This document shows positions 1 through 7,583 of a stretch of DNA of 64,000 bases, piece after piece. Origin of the DNA: RGIG4790 sp964437615 (lineage in GTDB: Bacteria > Bacillota > Clostridia > Christensenellales > UBA1242). Where the stretch lies: positions 21,553 through 85,552 of the forward strand of contig CAYTHL010000001.1 in the NCBI GenBank assembly GCA_964437615.1, read 5' to 3'. Position numbers and translations under genes: made by a program. Position 1 is the stretch's first letter; each line of letters begins with the position of its first letter. Below the pieces are notes generated by a model. That model saw nothing but the letters and a program-made list of their open reading frames with translations. It made no database searches and had not been told where the DNA came from.

Positions 1-207
1 TAAATACATACACACTTATGCTTCAAGCCTTACTAACTTTTTATGCATAAATCTCTAAAAACTAGCAAACTAAAAGTGGAAAAAGGGATTGAGAATCCTC
101 ACTTTTAACAAAAACAGTATAATATTTTACAAAAATATTCAAAACCAACTTGCAATTTGCCTAAAAATAAATAGCCAACTTTTAAAAATTATTTGTCTAC
201 AAGCTGC

Positions 208-233
208 AATATGGGTACAACCCATATTTTTTT
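208..233 (+). terminator. intrinsic terminator
   Basis: Perfect 9-bp stem (AATATGGGT / ACCCATATT) with a 3-nt loop, running into seven T residues. It lies upstream of the ABC operon promoter and would insulate it from transcription entering from the left. Confidence 0.75.
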
Positions 234-260
234 ATCTTTGCTTTTTGGGAGCTAATTTGG

Positions 261-289
261 TTGACAAAGAGAATATTTGGGCATATAAT
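261..289 (+). promoter_or_regulatory. sigma-70 promoter of the ABC exporter operon
   Basis: TTGACA at 261-266 and TATAAT at 284-289, both exact consensus, separated by 17 nt. The predicted start is near 296, giving a short leader of about 40 nt that includes a GGAG ribosome binding site before the start codon at 335. Confidence 0.85.
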
Positions 290-334
290 TATTAAATAAT
301 AACCAAGTAAAAGTGGCTATTATGGGCGGAGATT

Positions 335-1255
335 ATGAACAAGATTGAAGTACAAAATTTAACTAAGGATTACGGCCACGGCAGGGGCGTATTTAATGTG
401 TCTTTTAGCGTGTCCGAGGGCGAAGTCTTTGGCTTTTTGGGGCCTAACGGGGCAGGAAAGTCTACCACAATTAGGCATTTAATGGGCTTTAGTAAGCCAG
501 ATAGCGGCTCAGCAAAAATTTTAGGGCAAGAGAGCTTTGACAACTACTACAAATTTTTGGGCAATGTGGGCTATTTGCCGGGCGAAATTGCCTTGCCTGC
601 TGGGCTAACCGGCTGGCAGTTTATAGACATGATGAAAAAGCTAAAAAATGTGCAAGACGACACTTTTTTAAAGCATTTAATGGAGCTTTTTGAGCTAGAT
701 CCGTCGGGCGAAACCAAGCGAATGAGCCTTGGCATTAAGCGGAAGCTTGCCATAGTTACGGCGTTTATGAACGACCCAGATATTTTGGTGTTAGACGAGC
801 CAACTAGCGGCCTAGATTTGGGCATGCAGCAAACTTTTATCAAGTTTATTAGGCAAGAAAAAGCGCGCGGTAAGACCATTTTGCTGTCTAGCCATATTTT
901 TAGCGAGGTTGACGCCACTTGCGACCGCATTGCAATTATTAAGGACGGCAAAGTGGTGTCCGAAGTTGTCGCCGACGACCTAAAACATAACAATAATAAA
1001 ATTTACAAAATAAAATTTGCTAGCAAAAAAGACAAAAAGGAATTTTTGGACAGCGCTAAATCTAGCACAGATTTTACCATTATAGACGGCGACGAACGTT
1101 ATTTAACCGTGCTTGTTAACGACAAAAATATAAATAGTCTAATTGCGTGCATAGCAAAACACAAGATAGTAGATTTTGAGCATATAAAGGAGTCGCTAGA
1201 AGACTACTTTATGAAGTACTACAAAGAAGACGCCGATTTTGGGGGTGCATTATGA
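335..1255 (+). CDS. ABC transporter ATP-binding protein
   Basis: Cytoplasmic ATPase subunit of an ABC-2 type exporter, 306 residues. Walker A is GPNGAGKST at about residues 36-44, the signature region is MSLGIKRK near 130-137 (a degenerate LSGGQ, as is common in exporters of this group), Walker B is LVLDEP near 151-156, and the switch histidine is in SSH near 187. About 80 C-terminal residues form an accessory region. The gene overlaps the next ATPase by 4 nt (ATGA), so the two are translationally coupled. With two different ATPases and one permease, the complex is probably a heterodimeric-ATPase exporter. The substrate cannot be read from the sequence. Drug or peptide export and bacitracin-type resistance are possibilities only. 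Confidence 0.9.
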   Translation: MNKIEVQNLTKDYGHGRGVFNVSFSVSEGEVFGFLGPNGAGKSTTIRHLMGFSKPDSGSAKILGQESFDNYYKFLGNVGYLPGEIALPAGLTGWQFIDMMKKLKNVQDDTFLKHLMELFELDPSGETKRMSLGIKRKLAIVTAFMNDPDILVLDEPTSGLDLGMQQTFIKFIRQEKARGKTILLSSHIFSEVDATCDRIAIIKDGKVVSEVVADDLKHNNNKIYKIKFASKKDKKEFLDSAKSSTDFTIIDGDERYLTVLVNDKNINSLIACIAKHKIVDFEHIKESLEDYFMKYYKEDADFGGAL

Positions 1256-2235
1256 TAGAAACTGGCAAAGTTACAGATAATTTGGCCCCACAGGGCGGGC
1301 AAGAAAAGCCCAAAAAATCCAGCAAAGAGCCGCTAATAATTGTAAAAGATGTAACAAAAGACTACGGCAAGGGTCGTGGAATTTTTGACGAGAACTTTTG
1401 TTTATACAAGGGCGAAATTTTGGGTTTTGTTGGGGCAAATGGCGCCGGCAAAACCACCACTATTCGCAACATTATGGGCTTTATAAAGCCAGATAAGGGC
1501 AGCATTAGCATCTGCGGGCTAGACAGCTGGGCAGACGCCGAGCAAACAAAAAAATATATTAGCTACATTCCCGGCGAAATTGCCTTTCCAGACTTAAAGT
1601 CCGGCACCGATTTTTTAAAATCTCAGGCCGAACTGCTGGGCATAACCGACATGACGTACGCAAACCATCTAATAGAAAAGTTGCAGCTAGACCCAACCGC
1701 CAATTTAAAGCGCATGAGCAAGGGCATGAAGCAGAAGACAGCAATAGTCGCAGCTCTAATGGCAGACCACGACATTTTGCTGCTAGACGAGCCTACAACT
1801 GGGCTAGACCCCCTTATGCGCCTTGCATTTATAGACATAATAAAGGAGCAAAAGAAAAAGGGCAAGACCATACTAATTAGTTCGCACCTATACGAAGAGC
1901 TGGAAAAACTTTGCGACCGCGTTGCACTTATAGACAAAGGTCGCATTGTAAACATAACCAATATGGACGAAATAAATAAGCGGCCAATTGCCGACTTTAA
2001 AGTAGAGTTTATTACCAAAAAAGATTACCAAAACTTTAAAAAACTGCCATACAATTTTATTCGTGACCAAGAGCAGTATAGTCAAGTTACCGTCCGTATA
2101 AAGCGCAGCGAAATAACTGATCTGTTTAAAGATTTAACCCAATTTAAGGTAAAGTTTATTTCCGAGGTAAAGTATACGCTAGAAAATCACTTTAAAGGCA
2201 TAATTGAAAAATTAAAGGAGAACAAAAATGATTAG
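1252..2235 (+). CDS. ABC transporter ATP-binding protein, second ATPase
   Basis: Second ATPase of the exporter, 327 residues. An N-terminal extension of about 27 polar residues precedes the nucleotide-binding domain. Walker A is GANGAGKTT (about 61-69), the signature is MSKGMKQK, followed by LLLDEPTTGLDP and an SSH switch histidine. The start codon overlaps the stop of the upstream ATPase and the 3' end overlaps the permease by 8 nt, so this is one operon. It resembles the upstream ATPase across the whole domain, which suggests an old tandem duplication. Both copies keep the catalytic motifs, so both are probably active. Confidence 0.9.
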   Translation: MIETGKVTDNLAPQGGQEKPKKSSKEPLIIVKDVTKDYGKGRGIFDENFCLYKGEILGFVGANGAGKTTTIRNIMGFIKPDKGSISICGLDSWADAEQTKKYISYIPGEIAFPDLKSGTDFLKSQAELLGITDMTYANHLIEKLQLDPTANLKRMSKGMKQKTAIVAALMADHDILLLDEPTTGLDPLMRLAFIDIIKEQKKKGKTILISSHLYEELEKLCDRVALIDKGRIVNITNMDEINKRPIADFKVEFITKKDYQNFKKLPYNFIRDQEQYSQVTVRIKRSEITDLFKDLTQFKVKFISEVKYTLENHFKGIIEKLKENKND

Positions 2236-3889
2236 CAAACCACTATTTAAGCAATCTTGCAAGGCAAACGCCGGCATTTGGGGATTTGTAACCGGCATAA
2301 CCTGTTTTATTTTGGCAGCCCTTATACTTGTTTTGGGTAACCTTAATGTAAGCGGCATACGCGACTCAATGAGCAACATGTTTATCTCTAACACAATAGA
2401 GTCTACCATTCAGGAGCAGTCGATGACATACTTTAATATGACCGACACCGCTCTAGACACCTACAACAGTGAATATGCTAAACTAAAAGATGTGCTGCTG
2501 CTTTTTACAAGCCAAACTGAGGAGTCAGGCGATAGTCAGGACGATAGGCAGAATATTATTAACTCTTATAATACTAAAATTGCAGAAGGAAAAACTAACG
2601 ATGAAGCCATTGCAAGTGTGGTAAGTGAATACAATAATAAGTATAGTGCAGAGGCCATTGGTGTTTTAATTAAATATTATAATGATGTTAAAACAGAAGA
2701 TTACACTCCAACCTATTCTGATGCCGAAATTTCGGCCTATGTTTTGGGATTAGTTGCTGCTGGAGTTTATCAAGAATTGCAGTCCACTGCTGGCGAAGAA
2801 ACGGCAGAAGAAGCCGAACAGTTTATCTCTAGTGCAATTGAAATGTATCTAGACAAATATGCCGAAAATTCAGAAATAAGTACAACCGATTTTGCAATCG
2901 CGTATATTCCAACCGTTTTAAGCAGTTTGTTTGCAGACCAAAGCTTTGACTATAATGGCAGAGAGATTAAAGTTAGTGATTATTTTACCGCAAAAGAAAT
3001 AGAAACTACTTCGCAAGCGGCAATAGCGTCGTTTAGGTCGCAACTGGCAATAAAAGAAGCTGAAATTAGAAAAAAACTCCTTGCCGATAATCCCGAATAC
3101 GCCGAAGATGAAGATGCCCTAAATGATGCAGTAAACGACGAGCTTAGCAAGTATATAAATAGCGTTATTTCGTCGCTTTCTAAAAGCTTGCTAGAAAGTA
3201 TCCCAGCAGATGTAGCGCAGGCTCTTAGCGAGCTTGGCACCATGGATATTTATGCCATGGTAATTGGCTCTATGTTTTACAAAATTGCAGGCCTACTATT
3301 GCCTATAATATTTATTATAATGACTGCCAACAACTTAATTGCTAGTCAAGTAGATAGCGGCTCTATGGCTTATGTGCTGTCTACCCCTACAAAGCGCAAA
3401 AAAGTTACCATAACCCAGATGACATACTTGCTTGTGTCGCTACTAATTATGTTTATACTTACAACTGTAGTGGGCGAAATTTGCCTTGCTATAGTTGGCA
3501 CCGAAGAATTTACCATAACCTATTCGCAATTGGCTCTACTTAGCGTGGGCGCATTTATTACAACGGCGGCAATCAGCGGAATATGCTTCCTTGCCTCTAG
3601 TTGGTTTAATCGCAGCAAACTTGCTATTAGCGTTGGCGGCGGACTATCTATGTTCTTTTTGGTGGCAACAATACTAGGTTTGTTTGGCTCTAGCATGATG
3701 CCGTCAGCAATCCGCATAGACGCAATGAACTACTTTAACTATGTGTCTATTATTAGCCTATTTGATACAGCGTCTATTTTGGAGGGCACAACCACTTATA
3801 TTTGGAAACTTGCAATACTTGCAGTAGTTGCCATTGTAACCTACAGCCTTGCCATTTGGAAGTTTGATAAAAAAGACTTGCCATTATAA
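2228..3889 (+). CDS. ABC-2 type exporter permease
   Basis: Membrane subunit of the exporter, 553 residues. The first membrane segment is near residues 14-35. A very long hydrophilic, Glu/Ala/Ser-rich region of roughly 290 residues follows, predicted to lie outside the membrane. About five hydrophobic segments then occupy residues 335-550. This layout (TM1, large external domain, membrane bundle) is typical of ABC-2 permeases, but the external domain is larger than usual. The gene overlaps the preceding ATPase gene by 8 nt and ends the operon. The external domain has no motif I recognise and presumably decides the substrate. Confidence 0.85.
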   Translation: MISKPLFKQSCKANAGIWGFVTGITCFILAALILVLGNLNVSGIRDSMSNMFISNTIESTIQEQSMTYFNMTDTALDTYNSEYAKLKDVLLLFTSQTEESGDSQDDRQNIINSYNTKIAEGKTNDEAIASVVSEYNNKYSAEAIGVLIKYYNDVKTEDYTPTYSDAEISAYVLGLVAAGVYQELQSTAGEETAEEAEQFISSAIEMYLDKYAENSEISTTDFAIAYIPTVLSSLFADQSFDYNGREIKVSDYFTAKEIETTSQAAIASFRSQLAIKEAEIRKKLLADNPEYAEDEDALNDAVNDELSKYINSVISSLSKSLLESIPADVAQALSELGTMDIYAMVIGSMFYKIAGLLLPIIFIIMTANNLIASQVDSGSMAYVLSTPTKRKKVTITQMTYLLVSLLIMFILTTVVGEICLAIVGTEEFTITYSQLALLSVGAFITTAAISGICFLASSWFNRSKLAISVGGGLSMFFLVATILGLFGSSMMPSAIRIDAMNYFNYVSIISLFDTASILEGTTTYIWKLAILAVVAIVTYSLAIWKFDKKDLPL

Positions 3890-3942
3890 CTGCGTCAAAC
3901 TTATCTAGCTAGCACAAAAAACTGGCAAAAATTAAAAAATGG

Positions 3943-3971
3943 TTGACAATGCAGATTTTTTAGAATAATAT
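3943..3971 (+). promoter_or_regulatory. promoter of the aspS-asnS T-box operon
   Basis: TTGACA at 3943-3948 and TAATAT at 3966-3971 with a 17-nt spacer. The predicted transcription start, near 3978, coincides with the beginning of T-box stem I (the CAAGC strand at 3980-3984). Confidence 0.85.
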
Positions 3972-3977
3972 AAACCT

Positions 3978-4186
3978 ATCAAGCGAAGAAAAAGAGAGTA
4001 GTATAAGCCATGCGGCACAGCGAGATAACGACGGTGAAAGGTTATCCTAGCAGCTTACACAAAGGACACTTTGGAGCTTGATTACAAAATTAATAATAAA
4101 GTGGTCAAATTTTTTGACAAATTAGGTGGCACCGCGGATAAAATTTATTCGTCCTAATGCAAATGGCATTGGGGCGATTTTTTTGT
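3978..4186 (+). promoter_or_regulatory. T-box riboswitch leader, Asp (GAC) specifier
   Basis: tRNA-sensing leader upstream of aspS-asnS. The base of stem I is CAAGC (3980-3984) pairing with GCTTG (4076-4080). The 5' side carries the GAGAGTAG element of the specifier loop. On the 3' side GAC at 4065-4067 occupies the specifier position and is followed by A. The T-box sequence AGGTGGCACCGCGG is at 4124-4137. A terminator stem at 4150-4176 (CGTCCTAATGC with GCATTGGGGCG) is followed by T residues to 4184. As known for this class, uncharged tRNA-Asp pairing with the specifier and T-box would form the antiterminator and allow readthrough. The specifier assignment is my reading of the fold. Confidence 0.93.
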
Positions 4187-4226
4187 TTAACCCAGCCCCA
4201 TAAAACATAAAATAGGAGCATTTTTT

Positions 4227-5975
4227 ATGAATATTATACCAAACAAATACAGAAACGCAGATTGTGGTCAGCTTAGGTTAGCCGATGTCGGTAAAGAAGT
4301 AACACTGGCGGGGTTTGTGCATGCAATCAGAAAGCTTGGCGGCATAACATTTTTGGTGCTAAGAGATTTTTATGGAAAGACGCAAGTTATAGTTCCAGAA
4401 GAGCTAGCGGGCAACCTTAATAAAGAAGATGTAATTACCGTAAAAGGAAAAGTGCAAGAGCGTTCTAGCAAAAACCCTAGCATGCCAACTGGCGACATAG
4501 AGGTAGTTGCAAAAAATATAGAAATTATTGGCAAGTGTGAAAAACAACTGCCGTTTGAGATAACTGCAAGCCAAGATGTAAATGAAGACCTAAGGCTAAA
4601 ATACAGGTACCTAGACCTTAGAGCAGACTACAACAAACAAATGTTAACTTTAAGAAGTGACCTTATGCTCTATGTGCGTGAGGTTTTGCACTCCATGGGC
4701 TTTATAGAGGTTCAAACTCCTATACTTACGGCATCTAGCCCAGAGGGAGCAAGAGACTTTTTGGTGCCATCTAGATTAAACCCGGGCAAGTTTTATGCAT
4801 TGCCTCAGGCTCCTCAACAATTTAAGCAACTGCTTATGACTAGCGGAGTAGATAAATATTTTCAGATTGCGCCATGCTTTAGAGATGAAGACGCCAGAGC
4901 CGATAGGTCACCAACCGAGTTTTATCAGATAGACCTAGAAATGGCTTTTGCTACTCAAGAAGAGGTTTTTGCGGTTGTAGAAAAACTGTACGCCGGCATA
5001 TTTGAAAAATTTGTAGGTGTCCGACCTGTTACGCCTTTTAAAAGATTATCTTACGAAGAAGTAATGCGCGACTATTGTACCGACAAGCCAGACCTAAGAA
5101 ACCCTATAAAAGTTGTAGATGTAACTGGCATTTTTAAAAATTCAGATTTTAACGCCTTTAAGGGCAATATAGTAAAGGCATTAAAAGTTAATTGCGGCGG
5201 GCTTGGGCGCAAGTTTTATGACAATTTAACCGAATTTTTAAAATCGCGCGAGGCTAAGGGCTTGGCTTATGTGCATGTAACCCAAGACGGAGAGTTCGAA
5301 ACGGGCATATCTAAATTTATAACCCCGGAGCAAAAACAAAAGTTACTTTCTGCGCTACAATATAGTCCGCTAGATACCATATTTTTTGTAGCCGATCAAA
5401 AGTCTAAGGTTATAAAATATGCGGACATGCTAAGAAATGAGCTTGGCAAGAGGCTTAAGCTAATAAACAAAGACGAATTTAGCTTTGTTTGGATTGTTGA
5501 CTTTCCGTTCTACCAGCTAAATGACGAGGGTAAAATAGAGTTCTCACATAATCCGTTTAGTTTGCCTCAACCGTCAATAGAAGAGGTTAAAAAAGACCCA
5601 CTTGCTGCAAAAGCATATCAGTACGACTTGGTTATAAACGGTTACGAAAGCCTATCTGGCGCCGTTAGAAACCATAGGCCAGACTATATGGTAGAGTTGT
5701 TTAAAATTGCAGGCTACGATAAATCGGTAGTAGAAAATAAGTTTCCAGCGCTGTATAATGCGTTTTCTTATGGAGCGCCACCTCATTGCGGAGCAGGTGC
5801 CGGCTTTGATAGGCTAATGATGCTGCTTACTGGCAACGAGTTTATTCGTGACGTAATAGCCTTTCCTATGAACAAAAACGCCTGTGATCCGCTTACCAAC
5901 GCGCCAAATACAGTAGATGAAAAGCTTTTAAGAGATGTTCATATTAAATTAATAAAAGAAAATGAAGACAAATAA
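4227..5975 (+). CDS. aspS: aspartyl-tRNA synthetase
   Basis: Class II synthetase charging tRNA-Asp, 582 residues, the bacterial length. An N-terminal OB-fold anticodon-binding domain covers about residues 1-110. The catalytic core includes the motif 2 region FRDEDARADRSPTEFYQ, and a bacterial insertion (GAD-type) sits near residues 290-420. Motif 3 is GAGAGFDRLMMLL near the C-terminus. The start is preceded by AGGAG. It is first in the T-box-controlled operon, 12 nt before asnS, so asparaginyl-tRNA synthetase is also induced by uncharged tRNA-Asp. The presence of asnS suggests this enzyme is of the discriminating type, although that cannot be proven from sequence alone. Confidence 0.97.
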   Translation: MNIIPNKYRNADCGQLRLADVGKEVTLAGFVHAIRKLGGITFLVLRDFYGKTQVIVPEELAGNLNKEDVITVKGKVQERSSKNPSMPTGDIEVVAKNIEIIGKCEKQLPFEITASQDVNEDLRLKYRYLDLRADYNKQMLTLRSDLMLYVREVLHSMGFIEVQTPILTASSPEGARDFLVPSRLNPGKFYALPQAPQQFKQLLMTSGVDKYFQIAPCFRDEDARADRSPTEFYQIDLEMAFATQEEVFAVVEKLYAGIFEKFVGVRPVTPFKRLSYEEVMRDYCTDKPDLRNPIKVVDVTGIFKNSDFNAFKGNIVKALKVNCGGLGRKFYDNLTEFLKSREAKGLAYVHVTQDGEFETGISKFITPEQKQKLLSALQYSPLDTIFFVADQKSKVIKYADMLRNELGKRLKLINKDEFSFVWIVDFPFYQLNDEGKIEFSHNPFSLPQPSIEEVKKDPLAAKAYQYDLVINGYESLSGAVRNHRPDYMVELFKIAGYDKSVVENKFPALYNAFSYGAPPHCGAGAGFDRLMMLLTGNEFIRDVIAFPMNKNACDPLTNAPNTVDEKLLRDVHIKLIKENEDK

Positions 5976-5987
5976 AAAGGAGAAAGA

Positions 5988-7379
5988 ATGAAACGTATAG
6001 AAATTAGAGATTTATACAAAACTTATGCTAAATTTGACGGCAAGGATATTACCGTTTGTGGCTGGGTACGCACTGTGCGAGATAGCAAAAATATTGCCTT
6101 TTTGCAACTTAATGACGGCAACTTTTTGGGCGTACAAGTAGTTATAGAAAAGGAAAAGCTTAAAAACGCGGCAGAGATTGTGCGCCAAAATGTTGGTGCG
6201 GCGCTTATGGTTACCGGAAAGTTAGTAGTAACGCCCGAGGCTCAGCAGCCATTTGAGCTAAACGCTAGGTCTGCTGTTGTGCTTGGCGAAAGCGACGAAA
6301 GCTATCCGCTGCAAAAGAAACGTCACACGGTAGAATTTTTGCGCACTATCCCTACAATAAGGGCTAGAGGAAATTTGTTTAATGCCGTGTTTAGAATACG
6401 TAGCGTTGCCGCCTTTGCAATTCACAAATTTTTTAACGAGCGCAACTTTGTCTATCTGCACACACCAATAATAACCTCTAGCGACTGCGAGGGGGCGGGC
6501 GAAATGTTTCAGGTAACCACCCTAGATATGGAAAATTTACCAAAAACAGCAGACGGCAAGGTGGACTACAGCAAGGACTTTTTTGGCAAAAAGGTTTCAT
6601 TAACGGTGTCTGGGCAACTACATGAGGAGCCTCTAACCCACGCCTTTGGCAAAACCTACACTTTTGGCCCAACATTTAGGGCAGAAAACAGCAACACTTC
6701 GCGCCATGCAGCAGAGTTTTGGATGATGGAGCCAGAAATTTGCTTCTGTGATTTAAGCGAGCTTATGGACAACGAAGAAGAGATGATAAAGTATGTAATT
6801 AACTATTGCTTAACCGAGTGCAGCGCCGAACTAGAGTTTTTGAATAAATTTGTAGACACAGGTCTGCTAGAAAGGCTGCACAATATTGTGGATAACTCCT
6901 TTGAGCGGCTAGATTACACCAAGGCAATAGAAATATTGCAAAATTCGGGCAAAAAGTTTGTTTTTCCGGTTAAGTGGGGCATAGATTTGCAGAGCGAGCA
7001 TGAAAGATATTTAACCGAAGAAGTCTACAAAAAACCAGTATTTTTAAAGAACTATCCAAAGGACATTAAGGCCTTTTATATGCGCCAAAATGATGACGGA
7101 AAGACGGTTGCCGCAGTAGATTTGTTAGTGCCGGGCATCGGCGAGCTTATTGGCGGCAGTCAACGTGAAGAAAGGCTAGATAAGCTAACCGCCCGCATCA
7201 ACGAACTAGGGCTGTCTACAGAAGATTATTCTTGGTACTTAGACACGCGCAGATACGGCACAAATGTGCATTCGGGCTATGGCCTAGGTTTTGAAAGGCT
7301 GGTTATGTACCTAACCGGAATATCTAACATACGTGACGCCGAAATCTTTCCGCGCACAGTCGGTAGCATCCAAGGCTAG
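5988..7379 (+). CDS. asnS: asparaginyl-tRNA synthetase
   Basis: Class II synthetase charging tRNA-Asn, 463 residues, the normal length. It has an N-terminal OB-fold (about 1-110). Motif 2 lies in FGPTFRAENSNTSRH and motif 3 in GYGLGFERLVMYLTG. It follows aspS by 12 nt with an AAGGAGAA ribosome binding site, and shares the Asp T-box promoter. No T-box precedes asnS itself, so supply of both enzymes is tied to the tRNA-Asp charging signal. Transcription ends at the strong hairpin at 7495-7530. Confidence 0.96.
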   Translation: MKRIEIRDLYKTYAKFDGKDITVCGWVRTVRDSKNIAFLQLNDGNFLGVQVVIEKEKLKNAAEIVRQNVGAALMVTGKLVVTPEAQQPFELNARSAVVLGESDESYPLQKKRHTVEFLRTIPTIRARGNLFNAVFRIRSVAAFAIHKFFNERNFVYLHTPIITSSDCEGAGEMFQVTTLDMENLPKTADGKVDYSKDFFGKKVSLTVSGQLHEEPLTHAFGKTYTFGPTFRAENSNTSRHAAEFWMMEPEICFCDLSELMDNEEEMIKYVINYCLTECSAELEFLNKFVDTGLLERLHNIVDNSFERLDYTKAIEILQNSGKKFVFPVKWGIDLQSEHERYLTEEVYKKPVFLKNYPKDIKAFYMRQNDDGKTVAAVDLLVPGIGELIGGSQREERLDKLTARINELGLSTEDYSWYLDTRRYGTNVHSGYGLGFERLVMYLTGISNIRDAEIFPRTVGSIQG

Positions 7380-7494
7380 CGTATAAATACATATTTAAAT
7401 AAAATACAAAACACAAAAAACAAAATAAAGTGAACACAACATGTCTAATTCATTTTGTTACTCATCTTTGGTTTTGCAAAAATTACAACACAAA

Positions 7495-7530
7495 AAACGG
7501 CTGTTAAATAAATTAACAACCGTTTTTTTT
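7495..7530. terminator. bidirectional intrinsic terminator between asnS and a convergent gene
   Basis: A stem of AAACGG-TGTTAA with TTAACA-CCGTTT, one internal mismatch, flanked by eight T on the plus strand and A residues on the other side. It lies between two converging genes and can serve both. Confidence 0.8.
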
Positions 7531-7583
7531 GCATTTTTTAAATTATCATAGGTTAGCAACATCCTAAGCTTAGGCAAATAATT

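Larger units (their letters stand above)
1..334. other. AT-rich upstream region with terminator and ABC promoter
   Basis: No convincing gene is present. A 68-codon open frame at 89-295 lacks a ribosome binding site and has AT-driven composition. The stretch holds an intrinsic terminator (208-233), probably ending a gene left of the window, and a consensus promoter for the ABC exporter operon (261-289). Confidence 0.6.

Noticed and set aside
89..295. 68-codon plus-strand open frame upstream of the ABC operon
   Set aside because: No ribosome binding site, a terminator and promoter overlap it, and residue composition is what AT-rich non-coding DNA would give.
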